Assembly (NCBI GenBank): GCA_017962085.1 | Contig: JAGCWA010000056.1 | Location: 1 to 53,869, forward strand | Length of the DNA: 53,869 bases | Direction of reading: 5' to 3' | Source of the DNA: Paludibacteraceae bacterium | GTDB taxonomy: Bacteria; Bacteroidota; Bacteroidia; Bacteroidales; Paludibacteraceae | Shown here: positions 39,977-49,054 of the stretch, piece by piece | How positions within the stretch are numbered: position 1 is the stretch's first letter | How the letters are laid out: each line of letters begins with the position of its first letter | The notes under the pieces: generated by a model | What the model saw: the letters and a program-made list of their open reading frames with translations, nothing else | Database searches by the model: none | What the model was told of the DNA's origin: nothing | Translations under genes and position numbers: made by a program

Positions 39977-42277
39977 CTAAAATTCAAAATTCAAGGAGAC
40001 CCCCACTCTTCTCGGCTTGCCAATCTGGCAAAAGCGGTTACCCATGGAGACGAAATAGAAGGTGTCATACCGCTCGTCCGCCAAGTTCTTGCACCATCCC
40101 TTCAACGTGAAACGTTTCTTCTTCAGTGCGAGGGAGAGTCCGAACAGGGAGTAGAAGTCTTGGGAGACCTCATTCGCCTCGTCCCAATAAATCTTCCCCA
40201 CGCCCTGCCAATCCGCGCAAGCCTCCAGCCGATCAATCAGCTTCTTGTTTATATAGAACGTATAAAGTGCCTGAAATGATATAGTATTCAGGGGAGAAAA
40301 TGGAACATAATTACCATCATAGCGATGATTCCCATCGTTGTAATCGACGAATCGGGCGTTGGTATAGCCGTAGGAGCCCGTCAGGTTCAGGTTCTTCACC
40401 TTGTAGTTCATGGACAATTCGGCACCGCAGCTACGGCTTCTTCCCGCATTGGTCATCATGCGCCCCGTGCTCTTCCCCGCAGGGAAAACGGTCAGTTGCT
40501 GGTCGTGGGCGTCGATGTAGAAAAGGGCGAAGTCGGTGGTCAAATCAATATTCCTTCCCTTGAAATGACCCCCCAACTCATAGGTCCAGCAATACTCCGG
40601 CTCATACGAGATGGCCTTCGCGGGATCATAATCCGGCACGCCCATGTTGTCGAAGCGCATGCCCATGTCGTCCATCATATCGTTCATCAAAGCATTCTGG
40701 AGGATATCCGAGAAGATCTGCGTATTGAAACCGCCCGCCTTGTAGCCTTTGGCGGCGTATGCGTAGAGATGGTTCCCCCTTCCGCAGTCATACTGCACGG
40801 AGAGTTTAGGCAACACCTCGAAGAAACTCTTCTCCGTCTCACCGTTCAGTTGCGACACCAAAGGCTTATAGTCTTTCATGAAGAGGGTGAAGATATAATT
40901 CAGCCGAGCGTCATTGTCATACGTCATCCGCGCCTTCTCATAGTCGAGACGGAGCCCCATCGTCAGGGTCCACCGCTTCAGTTTGAACTCCGATTGGTGG
41001 TAGGCCGCCAACCCGTACGTCGGCAGACCGAACTCGCTGTTCACGATAAACTGATCCTCCAGGATGTCCAATCTATCTTCCGGGAAGACCTGACGGATAC
41101 CGTTATTGGCATTCGAAAGGATAAGCTGGTCGATACCGTCCCGCTTGAACGTGACAGGGGCAGTCATATCATTATGTTTCAGGAAAGCGAATGCGCCCGT
41201 CTTCCAGTTCCACCTCTTCTCCTTCCGCAGGGATTGGAAGATCACCTCCTCCGTCGCCACATGCTCCCGCTGACGTTGCTCCAGCGTGAAGATGGAGGTG
41301 GGTTGGAAATCCTGGTCGAGGTGCATATCATCGCTCAGGAACTGATAGCTCGTGACGGAAGAGAACACCATCCGTTCTCCCTTGTGGGAGAGCACGAAAC
41401 CGTCATTCAGGTTGAAGCGTTCGTAGCTGCACTCATCGTTATAGCTGACAGGGAGACGGTCGTCGCCCTCGACCTTCGCATAAGCATATCCCCCTTGGTT
41501 CACCACGCCCAAGGATAGGTTGTTCTCGAAAGAGAGGGAAGAGGAGGGCCTCCACATCAACCGATTGCGCAGGGAGAGGCTATTGGAAGGGTCGCACAGT
41601 TCGTTCTTATACGTGTTTTGGAAGAGTCCGTCCGTGTGCTGGGCATTCGCCGCGATGGAGAAGGCGAACTTATCCGTAGGCTTACGGTACAGGGAGGCTT
41701 TCAGCCTAGCCGTATTGCCCGTGGAGTAGTCGGCGGACAAGCGTGTGCCTTGGTATGAGAACGGCGAAAGGGTATGGATATTCATCAGACCGCACATGGT
41801 GTTGCGACCATAGAGCGTGCCTTGCGGACCACGGAGGAACTCCATACGTTGGAGGTCGAAAAGGTCCATGTCGAAACAGTTCTTGTTGAGAATCGGCACA
41901 TTGTCCACGATCATACCCACCACCGGTTGCTCGATCCGTGTACCGAATCCACGCACATAGATGGAGGAGGTGATCTGCGAACCATAGTCCGGCAGATGGA
42001 AATTCGGGACGAACGTGGCGATATCCTTGGAGGAGAAGACCACGCCAGTCTCTAAGTTCGACATCGTGAAGGTGCTGGACGAAACCGGCAACTCCTCCAC
42101 CCGCTTCTCCCTGTACTTAACATCCACCGAGACCTCCACCTCCTCCAGGTTCTCCTCCACCCTTTCCCCCGCGAAAGCGTAAGAAGGAAGGAGGAACGTC
42201 GTCATGCACAGCAGACGAACGCAGACCGTACGGAAGTGACGAAGCGACATCGGGGTATTAATCTCAAACATATCCAT
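39977..42277 (-). CDS. TonB-dependent outer-membrane receptor
   Basis: 766 residues; Met 11 (MSLRHF) is a possible start. Signal peptide, then a short TonB-box-like segment (VEENLEEVEVSVDVKYREKR), plug domain about 60-170 with IYVRGFGTRIEQPVVGMIVD and MEFLRGPQGTLYGRNTMCGL, and a 22-strand barrel ending in RRVGVSLNFEF with a C-terminal Phe. No SusD partner and no carboxypeptidase-like N-domain, so it is of the siderophore/iron or vitamin type rather than a glycan importer. It is controlled by an AraC-type gene directly upstream and a direct-repeat site at 42324-42352. Confidence 0.9.
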   Translation of the reverse strand: MDMFEINTPMSLRHFRTVCVRLLCMTTFLLPSYAFAGERVEENLEEVEVSVDVKYREKRVEELPVSSSTFTMSNLETGVVFSSKDIATFVPNFHLPDYGSQITSSIYVRGFGTRIEQPVVGMIVDNVPILNKNCFDMDLFDLQRMEFLRGPQGTLYGRNTMCGLMNIHTLSPFSYQGTRLSADYSTGNTARLKASLYRKPTDKFAFSIAANAQHTDGLFQNTYKNELCDPSNSLSLRNRLMWRPSSSLSFENNLSLGVVNQGGYAYAKVEGDDRLPVSYNDECSYERFNLNDGFVLSHKGERMVFSSVTSYQFLSDDMHLDQDFQPTSIFTLEQRQREHVATEEVIFQSLRKEKRWNWKTGAFAFLKHNDMTAPVTFKRDGIDQLILSNANNGIRQVFPEDRLDILEDQFIVNSEFGLPTYGLAAYHQSEFKLKRWTLTMGLRLDYEKARMTYDNDARLNYIFTLFMKDYKPLVSQLNGETEKSFFEVLPKLSVQYDCGRGNHLYAYAAKGYKAGGFNTQIFSDILQNALMNDMMDDMGMRFDNMGVPDYDPAKAISYEPEYCWTYELGGHFKGRNIDLTTDFALFYIDAHDQQLTVFPAGKSTGRMMTNAGRSRSCGAELSMNYKVKNLNLTGSYGYTNARFVDYNDGNHRYDGNYVPFSPLNTISFQALYTFYINKKLIDRLEACADWQGVGKIYWDEANEVSQDFYSLFGLSLALKKKRFTLKGWCKNLADERYDTFYFVSMGNRFCQIGKPRRVGVSLNFEF

Positions 42278-42323
42278 TTCAGCATTGTTTCCGCCGCGAA
42301 ATTAGTAGGAATCCACCACACAC

Positions 42324-42352
42324 AATAGGATGGGAAGAGAAGAAAATAGGAT
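42324..42352. promoter_or_regulatory. direct-repeat operator upstream of the TonB receptor gene
   Basis: Two exact copies of AATAGGAT (42324-42331 and 42345-42352), start-to-start 21 bp, that is two helical turns. This is the spacing typical for AraC-family dimers. They lie 47 bp upstream of the receptor start and 132 bp downstream of the AraC-type gene, so that protein is the natural candidate to bind. Confidence 0.65.
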
Positions 42353-42483
42353 TATTTATGTCTGACACACGGCGGCTTCATTTACTATTTAGCCATTTAT
42401 ATTTTACGATGTGATGATTTCGCAGCAAATTTCGTGAGTTCTTTTCTCCGTGAGAAATTATAGTCCTATACCAGATAGAAGCC

Positions 42484-43344
42484 TCAACCATTCCGTCCGC
42501 CGTAGCGTTTCCTGAAGTCCAGAGGGGTCTGTCCCGTATGTTTCTTGAACTTGCGGATGAAATAGGAGACGTCGAGGACATTCAGCTGTTCAGCCACCTC
42601 CGCCACCGAGAGTTCCGTTTCGCAAAGCAACGCCTTCGCACGGATGATGAGCGAGTCGTCGATCCATTGGGAGACCGTCTTGCCCGTATTTTTCTTCACC
42701 AGCTTATTCAGGTGGTTAGGGGAGACCTTCAAGGCGTCCGCATATTCGGGTATCGTACGGATAGGCAATGAATCATCGAAAAGCTCACGGAGGAAGCGGT
42801 CGCAACAATTCTCCAGGAAGAGATTCTCCGCCCCGTTGCTCAAGGCGTTCGTCTCGGCAAGCACGCTCATCATCAGGCATTTAATCAAATCCTTATTGCT
42901 CTGCTCCTTACAGAACTCCGTGCCCATACGGGCGAAAAGGGAGGCCACGAACTCCGACTGCGCCGCCGGGAAGGAGAACTTCCTCATCGAACGCTCCTGC
43001 AAGACCTTCACCTGCCTAAGCTCAGTTTGGGTGAAGGCCCCGCTCCCGATGAAACTACTATGGAATCCACCCATGTAGCCTACACAATCCTTGTAATGCT
43101 TTATCGTGAAAGGGACACCCTGCGGAACCAGGAGCAACTCCCCCGCACCAACCAACAGGCCACTCTCGTTCGAGTCGACAAGTATCTCCCCTTGCGTTAC
43201 GAAAACGAAGCAATTCACCACCGAGCAAATAGTGAGAGGGAAGACCATGCTCTGGCAAGAAGCGTCCAATTTCCTGATGGAAAAAGGCTCCATGTCCGGG
43301 CGGCTCGAATGTCCCATTTCTCTATTTTTGTGGGGATGCTCCAT
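42484..43344 (-). CDS. AraC-family transcriptional regulator
   Basis: 286 residues. N-terminal cupin-like sensing domain (about 20-150) with EILVDSNESGLLVGAGELLL and PQGVPFTIKHY; C-terminal AraC HTH pair (about 185-284): IPEYADALKVSPNHLNKLVK and LSVAEVAEQLNVLDVSYFIR, ending KKHTGQTPLDFRKRYGG. It probably controls the TonB receptor-lipoprotein unit that follows at 39451-42277, perhaps in response to the transported ligand. The gap to the receptor (206 bp) holds the direct-repeat operator. Confidence 0.88.
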   Translation of the reverse strand: MEHPHKNREMGHSSRPDMEPFSIRKLDASCQSMVFPLTICSVVNCFVFVTQGEILVDSNESGLLVGAGELLLVPQGVPFTIKHYKDCVGYMGGFHSSFIGSGAFTQTELRQVKVLQERSMRKFSFPAAQSEFVASLFARMGTEFCKEQSNKDLIKCLMMSVLAETNALSNGAENLFLENCCDRFLRELFDDSLPIRTIPEYADALKVSPNHLNKLVKKNTGKTVSQWIDDSLIIRAKALLCETELSVAEVAEQLNVLDVSYFIRKFKKHTGQTPLDFRKRYGGRNG

Positions 43345-43362
43345 AATAGCGGGGTACTAAAT

Positions 43363-43394
43363 AAAAACAAGCGAAACCAAAATGATTCCGCTTG
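43363..43394 (-). terminator. terminator of tRNA-Cys
   Basis: Stem CAAGCG (43368-43373) / CGCTTG (43389-43394); on the - strand TTTTTATTT follows. It lies 6 bp past the end of the tRNA. Confidence 0.75.
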
Positions 43395-43399
43395 CGTTG

Positions 43400-43470
43400 A
43401 GGTTCCTAGCAGATTCGAACTGCTGTAAACGGTTTTGCAGACCGGTACCTAACCACTCGGCCAAGGAACC
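43400..43470 (-). tRNA. tRNA-Cys (GCA)
   Basis: 71 nt on the - strand. Acceptor arms GGTTCCT and AGGAACC pair over 7 bp, followed by discriminator U, as usual for bacterial tRNA-Cys. The anticodon loop reads CTGCAAA, giving GCA. The T arm contains GTTCGAATC. CCA is not encoded. Confidence 0.97.
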
Positions 43471-43587
43471 TTATTTTCGTTTTTGATGGGTGCAAAGTTA
43501 ACGCTTATTTTCTATTCCGCCAAATGTTTCACGAAAATTCTTTAACAAAAGTCATAAAACATTCATTTTAAAGGAGTTTACATAAAA

Positions 43588-46500
43588 TCAACTCTCCCCA
43601 ACCCTCAACCGATAGGTCAGGTTCGCTGGCTTGGAAGCGCAATTGTCGGCGAGGGCGAGCAGGTTCTCGTCATCCATCTCCGCCACAATATGCAACCGTT
43701 TCTTCGTCAGGGCCGCCAGTAGGGAGAACTCTCCCTGCCCCTCCTCGTGGAGGCATACCTCCCCCTCCTCAGGCAGTGCCGCGATCTTGGCGGTGAGGGT
43801 ATCGAACGCCTCCAACGTGCGCCGCGCATTACGCTCCACCTCCCGTCCCTTGTAGATATAATTATGCAAGACCAAATCCCTGAAATAGGCGGGTGTCTCC
43901 ACCTCGGAAGCGAACTTCGCGTACTCCTCCTCATAGTAATGCTGCGTCAACTGGGCGCTCTTCAGCGACTTCACCTCCTTACGGAAAGGATGCTCCGGGG
44001 AGATTCTTGGCAGGAACTTCACATCCACCCTGCCCTTGCGCAACAGGAACTCCTTCTTCGGGAAGAAATGTCCGATGCCATGGATCAGCACCGGGATAAC
44101 GTCCACGTTGAAACGCTCCGCCAAATGGAAGGCTCCCTTGTGGAAACGCAGGATGGAACAATCCTCCGAACGGGTGCCCTCCGGGAAGATCAGGATGGAA
44201 TATCCCTTGTCGATCGCGGCCTTCAGCTCCTCCTCGTGCTGCTCCAACCCATCGGAGACCGGCAGGAACTCCGCATAACGGATGATCCACCCATAAAACG
44301 GACAATTCCACACCCACTTGTTCGTCAGGCACACGATCTTAGGGCTTAGGATCAATGTATAGAGCAAGTCCAGATGAGACTGATGGTTGCAGACGATTAT
44401 GCCAGGGCGATCGAGCGTCTCCCCCTCCGGGTTATGCACATGGCACTCCACGCCAGGCATCAGCTTGACCAACACACGGAATATACCACACAATCGCCTA
44501 TGATAGAATGCCTTATGGCTTTCCGTCTTGCCTCCGACCGTCAGGACGAAGAAGCCGAGAAGCGACATGTAGATCGTCCCCACAAAAAAGACCGCGAAGC
44601 AACCGATGGTCAACAGCAGGTTCTTCAGCGTGATAGGCATGAGCCGATTTTTACCCTTTGATTTAGTCAGCCAATTGAAAATCAGCGGCGGGAAGAAATA
44701 AGCCATCAGGATCACGGTGAACATGCCCACGATCGTCACCTCCGCCAACGAGCGCATGGCTGGATGCTTGGCGATAATCAGCGTGCCGATTCCGATGAAC
44801 ATGATCAGAGCGGAGAGCATCACCGAGTTCTTATAAGAGGCCAGCACCTTCTTCCCATAGGCGTACTCATGCATCAACCCCTCCGTGACAAAGATGGTAT
44901 AGTCATCGCCCTGTCCGAAGATGAAGGTGGCGAGGATGACATTGACGATATTGAAACGCATGTCCAACAGTCCCATCATGCCTAAGATCCATATCCACCC
45001 CACCGTCAGCGGAACGAACGAGAGGAGCGCCAACTCCGCCCTTCCGAAGGAGATCAGCAGGAAGATAAAGACGATGAATCCGCAGATGTACAAGACATTG
45101 TTGAAATCGCTCGACAAGGAATCCACCAGTTTATTCAGCATGGAACGGCTACCGAACACGAAGAGTCCATCACCTCTCTCCTTTAGGGCAGAAGAGACCG
45201 CCTCGGCGCTTTCCGGGGTATGCTCTAAGATTGAATAGACGTACCATTTCCCGTTGTCCTCCGCCACATAATTCTTAGCGATCTTACCTGATATGAAATC
45301 GAAATGGTGCGGATCCGCCACCGCGTATTGTCTCTTCGTCATCGCGATGAAAGCGTCGAAAGCGCCAGGGGCGAAACCGCACGCCTCCGCATGACGTCGG
45401 ATGGTCTCCGCCGCCTCCGGGTGCGCCGCCCAATACTTGTTCCACGCCTCCGTCCGCACGCTTTGCATATTCTCCGACGGCAAGAAGATGCCCACGCCGG
45501 AGACCTTAGCGACCGTACCGCTCGCCTGCAGGCTATCCAAAGAAGCCCGCACACGCTCATGGTTGCGCAGCGCCTCCTCCCGCGACGTGCCCTCCGCCAC
45601 GCAGAAGGACTTCGCCAGCCCGGACTCCGTCTCGCTCGTCAGCTTAGCCATCCACACACGCTGGTCAGGCGTCATGTAGTTGATAGCGTTCATGTCGGTC
45701 TCGAACTGGGTCTTGGTGCTGAAATAGAGGAGCGGGAAGGTCAGAAGGACAATCAGGCAAACCGCCACCTTGTTCTTCTCGAACTGGACATTAGCGATCT
45801 TGCCGAACATCAGCTTACCATCCGTCCGTCCCTTGAAAAGCTTATCCACGAAGAAATGAGGCAACACGAAGAGCACGAAGAGGATCGTACCCACAAGCAG
45901 CAAGGCGGCGAAGAGCCCCATGTCACGCATCGCCTCCGATCGGATGAAGAGGAGGCTGAGGAAGGCGCCCACCGTCGTGATGTTGCCCGTCACGAGCGGG
46001 TCCACAATGTCACGCATCGCCTCCTGGCGGGAATGGCCCTCCTTGAGGTGCGCCAGAAAATGCAACGGGTAATTCACCGCTATACCCACGATGACCGAAC
46101 CGATGCCGATCGCGATGACCGACACATCCTCCTTCAGCAACGCCAGGAAGGCCACAGCGAAGAGCAAGCCGAAGGCGATGGAGAACAGGATCAGAAGGAT
46201 CGCTCGCGCATCCCGGTAGAACAAAGCCAGCAAGACGACGATCAGGGAGAGGGCGATAACGGTGGACCATATCGTATCCGACTTGATCTGCTCCGCATTA
46301 CCGACCGAAATGACCGCCGGTCCGATGTACGAAACAGCCACTTTCCCCGCATACTTCTCCGTCACAGCGTGGGAAGCGGCCTCGATGGAGGCGATCCACT
46401 GCTTATTCAGCCGAGTCTCGCTGGAAGGCAAAGAGGAGGTGAGCGGTATCATGACCGACCGTTCCTCCGCATCCAGCAAATAACCATCCCGGACATGCTC

Positions 46501-47094
46501 TCCCTCGGAAGGACGGAGTGCGTTCAATTTTTCCAGGACAGGGTAAGAGAGGTGCAACGGATCACGCACCACAAACGCCTGCAGGAAGCCCCCCGTCGGA
46601 GACATAAGGCGGTCACGGTTACCCGCCATCAATTGAGCCATGGTGCTATCCGCCCATAGGCTATCAATACGGTTATAATCTTCAGGTTCAATATAATACG
46701 GAAGATTTTCCAAGATGAAATCCATCGTTTTCGTGACCATCTCAGGGTCCGTTTTCAGGAAGACCTCCGAAGTGAGGCCTGCCGAATCGGCCGAGCGCAA
46801 CGCCTCGGCAAAATCATCCGCGGCACTTTCCAGCAAAGGGAAATCCACAGCGGAGGAGTCCGTCATCGAGACGTAGACCATCACCCGATTGGAAGTACTA
46901 AGGCGTTGGAAGAAATCCCCCATCCGCTCGCCCGCCACATCCGCCGGGAGGAACTTGCTGATGTCCTCGACAAAGCGCACACGTCCCACCGCCACGACCA
47001 TCAAGGCGATCACGGCGCAAAGCGAAACCCTCAACAATGTGCGATGCCGCTCAAAATAGCGGAACACCCTCTGCACGAAATTCTTCATGAACAA
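43588..47094 (-). CDS. MMPL-type exporter fused to a PlsC-type acyltransferase, with a truncated methyltransferase part
   Basis: 1168 residues; Met 3 (MKNFVQRVFR) is a likely start. Residues 1-850 are an RND/MMPL exporter with two sets of membrane helices (first about 270-420 including GIGSVIVGIAVNYPLHFLAH, second about 670-840 including GDDYTIFVTEGLMHEYAYGK). Residues about 905-1020 are a lysophospholipid-type acyltransferase: NHQSHLD (catalytic H-x4-D) and FPEGTRSEDC. The last 110 residues (NYIYKGREVERNARRTL, then EGQGEFSLLAALTKKRLHIV) look like only the first half of a class I methyltransferase that follows in known trifunctional relatives. Such proteins occur in aryl-polyene/flexirubin clusters and export or anchor lipid products. 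No other cluster genes are near. Confidence 0.85.
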   Translation of the reverse strand: MFMKNFVQRVFRYFERHRTLLRVSLCAVIALMVVAVGRVRFVEDISKFLPADVAGERMGDFFQRLSTSNRVMVYVSMTDSSAVDFPLLESAADDFAEALRSADSAGLTSEVFLKTDPEMVTKTMDFILENLPYYIEPEDYNRIDSLWADSTMAQLMAGNRDRLMSPTGGFLQAFVVRDPLHLSYPVLEKLNALRPSEGEHVRDGYLLDAEERSVMIPLTSSLPSSETRLNKQWIASIEAASHAVTEKYAGKVAVSYIGPAVISVGNAEQIKSDTIWSTVIALSLIVVLLALFYRDARAILLILFSIAFGLLFAVAFLALLKEDVSVIAIGIGSVIVGIAVNYPLHFLAHLKEGHSRQEAMRDIVDPLVTGNITTVGAFLSLLFIRSEAMRDMGLFAALLLVGTILFVLFVLPHFFVDKLFKGRTDGKLMFGKIANVQFEKNKVAVCLIVLLTFPLLYFSTKTQFETDMNAINYMTPDQRVWMAKLTSETESGLAKSFCVAEGTSREEALRNHERVRASLDSLQASGTVAKVSGVGIFLPSENMQSVRTEAWNKYWAAHPEAAETIRRHAEACGFAPGAFDAFIAMTKRQYAVADPHHFDFISGKIAKNYVAEDNGKWYVYSILEHTPESAEAVSSALKERGDGLFVFGSRSMLNKLVDSLSSDFNNVLYICGFIVFIFLLISFGRAELALLSFVPLTVGWIWILGMMGLLDMRFNIVNVILATFIFGQGDDYTIFVTEGLMHEYAYGKKVLASYKNSVMLSALIMFIGIGTLIIAKHPAMRSLAEVTIVGMFTVILMAYFFPPLIFNWLTKSKGKNRLMPITLKNLLLTIGCFAVFFVGTIYMSLLGFFVLTVGGKTESHKAFYHRRLCGIFRVLVKLMPGVECHVHNPEGETLDRPGIIVCNHQSHLDLLYTLILSPKIVCLTNKWVWNCPFYGWIIRYAEFLPVSDGLEQHEEELKAAIDKGYSILIFPEGTRSEDCSILRFHKGAFHLAERFNVDVIPVLIHGIGHFFPKKEFLLRKGRVDVKFLPRISPEHPFRKEVKSLKSAQLTQHYYEEEYAKFASEVETPAYFRDLVLHNYIYKGREVERNARRTLEAFDTLTAKIAALPEEGEVCLHEEGQGEFSLLAALTKKRLHIVAEMDDENLLALADNCASKPANLTYRLRVGES

Positions 47095-47103
47095 TATTTT
47101 TCA

Positions 47104-47134
47104 CAAAGATAGGGATTAGACGACGTTATGCAAG
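47104..47134 (-). promoter_or_regulatory. promoter of the MMPL-acyltransferase gene
   Basis: On the - strand CTTG (47131-47134), 19-bp spacer, TATCTTTG (47104-47111). The -7 element is perfect, the -33 has one mismatch. It lies 10 bp upstream of the start codon, so the leader is very short or absent. Confidence 0.7.
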
Positions 47135-47246
47135 CCACCGAAGCGTAACGATTTTGAAAAAAACAGATATATAGGGCAACTTTTATCCAAAATTAAATAA
47201 ATTTGTCACCAGGGGGTCTCCCCATATAAAAAGATTTGAAAGATCT

Positions 47247-47287
47247 CTTGTCAGCCCCCGCCACTGACAACGGCGAAGCCGTGCCAA
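47247..47287 (+). repeat. right-array Rhs flank repeat, copy 1
   Basis: About 41 bp, CTTGTCAGCCCC...CCACTGACAACGGCGAAGCC...CAA, found again at 49123-49164 with one inserted base. It encodes an Rhs linker (SAPATDNGEAVPTPKEN) in the frame that continues, after one base is removed from an A6 run (47308-47313), into the Rhs core at 47318. The two copies enclose a complete toxin-immunity unit. Confidence 0.7.
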
Positions 47288-47299
47288 CCCCCAAGGAAA

Positions 47300-48343
47300 A
47301 TGATGAGAAAAAAGCACGACAATATCCGCCTCTACCACGTCGATCACCTCGGCTCCACCTCCCTCGTCACGGACATCGACGGCGAGATCACCCAACACGT
47401 CGCCTACATCCCTTACGGCGAAATATTCGTCGAGCAACGCAACGGCTCTTGGAACACCCCTTACCTCTTCAACGCCAAGGAACTCGACGAGGAGACGGGA
47501 CTCTACTACTACGGCGCCCGCTACCTGGACCCAACCCATGCGACTTGGCTTTCTGTCGATCCGTTGTTCGAGAAGTATGTGGGGATGACGCCGTATGGGT
47601 ATTGTGCGGGGAACCCGGTGGGGTTGGTGGACCCAACGGGAATGGATGGATATTATTTCAACGAAGATGGAACGCTTAATCGTGTTATACCTGAAAAAGG
47701 AGAGGATTATGGTTATATTTTGAGGAAGGATATTAGATTTACATTTGCTGACCCAAACAATGACATTCCAATGGCTTTAAAAGAAGATTTTGAAGGTTTT
47801 GAATTCATAACTGACGAGATGATAAACGCCGCTCTCGAGAATTCTGGCGCAAAAGAATCTAGTCAAATTCCATTATATTCATATTATTATGCACTTCGTG
47901 AGTCGGCTGGCGTATTTGATTCAGACCCATCTCTTGATTTTAAGGGCTTCGCTATTTTTAGTGAAGATGGGTCTAACATATTGGATGAAGATGGGCCAGG
48001 AATCGATAACGAAAAAAAATTGTATATAACCTTTTCTGGGGGAAAGCATGTTGCACACAACGCATATAACTTTGGTAATTTTTTGTGGGGTGGAGCAATG
48101 AAATGTTTGGACATTAATTTTACAATTGCAGTAATTGGTGCCCATGGGCATAATTATTATTTTGATCCTTATTCAAAGGGAAATTTAGATTCACCAGACG
48201 ACCAATTTTCAATCAAATGCGGTTATATGTGGGCAAATGAACATATAGGGCCTAAAGCTAATGATTCCATCCTTGAAAAGCAATTTATGAGTGGCACAAA
48301 TATTGCAAATTTCTTATGGGGAAATAAAGAGAAAAACAAATGA
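47300..48343 (+). CDS. Rhs core fragment with C-terminal toxin resembling polymorphic toxin type 44, second lineage
   Basis: 347 residues from ATG 47300. Residues 10-116 are Rhs core (LYHVDHLGSTSLVTDIDGEI, ETGLYYYGARYLDP, YGYCAGNPVGLVDPTG), a lineage different from that in the left array. Residues 117-347 are the toxin: FTFADP (147-152), HNAYNFGNFLWGG (253-265), GAH (280-282), LDSPDDQFSIKCG (296-308). It aligns with the toxin at 3247 over more than 200 residues, including the region before the motif block, but the core differs. The activity is inferred only from resemblance to type 44. The true N-terminal frame appears shifted by one A in an A6 run (47308-47313). It overlaps the next lipoprotein gene by 4 nt. 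Confidence 0.75.
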   Translation: MMRKKHDNIRLYHVDHLGSTSLVTDIDGEITQHVAYIPYGEIFVEQRNGSWNTPYLFNAKELDEETGLYYYGARYLDPTHATWLSVDPLFEKYVGMTPYGYCAGNPVGLVDPTGMDGYYFNEDGTLNRVIPEKGEDYGYILRKDIRFTFADPNNDIPMALKEDFEGFEFITDEMINAALENSGAKESSQIPLYSYYYALRESAGVFDSDPSLDFKGFAIFSEDGSNILDEDGPGIDNEKKLYITFSGGKHVAHNAYNFGNFLWGGAMKCLDINFTIAVIGAHGHNYYFDPYSKGNLDSPDDQFSIKCGYMWANEHIGPKANDSILEKQFMSGTNIANFLWGNKEKNK

Positions 48344-48987
48344 ATTCCATGATAAAACTATCTAATATAGTATTTATAGGGTTGCTCGTATGTTCTTGTA
48401 ACGCTATGACGGAAACATCACAGGAGGTTCCCCCGAAAAACTATAGGGAGTTTCATGAGTGGGTAAAAGGGAAGGAGTACTGGTTGATTGATACGCTATT
48501 CGCTGGGATTAGCGATGCAGCCTTAAGATATGAACATGGCTGCGTTCTGGATTACGATCATGCGGAGGATAGCATGGGCGTGGTCACTGTATTCAACAAT
48601 AATGGGAACTTGGATGTCCGGCATAGGTACTACGATTCCACACGAACAACATTCAATAACATTAAATTTTCTCATGCTTTGGATATAATTAATCTATGCG
48701 AAGAATACAAAATATATTATATAAGCATAGGACATGATGCGAGAAGTTTGAGTCTACAATTTTTTGGGAATGGTGACACCTCTGTTTCAATGGTTTATGC
48801 TGATACGCCTACGGAATTTGAATTTAAGCATGATATGTCTTTCACGGCGAAAAAAGGATGGTTTATATATATACGTGATAGTACAGGCAAAGAGCGGCGG
48901 AGAGTAGAGGATGTCGAGATATTGAAGGGTTTTTATGACACTGACTCCTGCAAATATATCTATTTAGATAGTTGTACAAGAAATTAG
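48340..48987 (+). CDS. lipoprotein, candidate immunity for the 47300 toxin
   Basis: 215 residues; Met 4 (MIKLSN) is an alternative start. Lipoprotein signal with FIGLLVCSC. The mature part has YREFHEWVKGKEYWLIDTLF, a central YYISIGHDARSLSLQFFGNG and EFEFKHDMSFTAKKGWFIYI. It starts in an ATGA overlap with the toxin stop. A weak resemblance to the body of the split lipoprotein 4427-4883 (partner of the homologous toxin) is visible around ISIGHDA / ISVDSIG but is not conclusive. Both partners of this toxin pair are therefore lipoproteins. Confidence 0.6.
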   Translation: MNSMIKLSNIVFIGLLVCSCNAMTETSQEVPPKNYREFHEWVKGKEYWLIDTLFAGISDAALRYEHGCVLDYDHAEDSMGVVTVFNNNGNLDVRHRYYDSTRTTFNNIKFSHALDIINLCEEYKIYYISIGHDARSLSLQFFGNGDTSVSMVYADTPTEFEFKHDMSFTAKKGWFIYIRDSTGKERRRVEDVEILKGFYDTDSCKYIYLDSCTRN

Positions 48988-49054
48988 ATGACATAACTCT
49001 CTTCAAAATCAGAACAAATCATAACATATTACCTTGTCCGCTTCCTTGTAAAAC

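Noticed and set aside
40325-41518. 397-residue open frame on the + strand
   Set aside because: Antisense of the TonB-dependent receptor; rich in His, Arg and Val as expected for a GC-rich shadow.
45304-46659. 451-residue open frame on the + strand
   Set aside because: Antisense of the MMPL exporter; extremely Arg/His/Glu-rich and without domains.
47236-47679. 147-residue frame beginning with the SAPATDNGEAV linker
   Set aside because: Only its first 25 codons read as Rhs linker; beyond the A6 run it is an out-of-frame Pro/Arg-rich shadow of the Rhs core. Used as evidence for the frameshift, not called as a gene.
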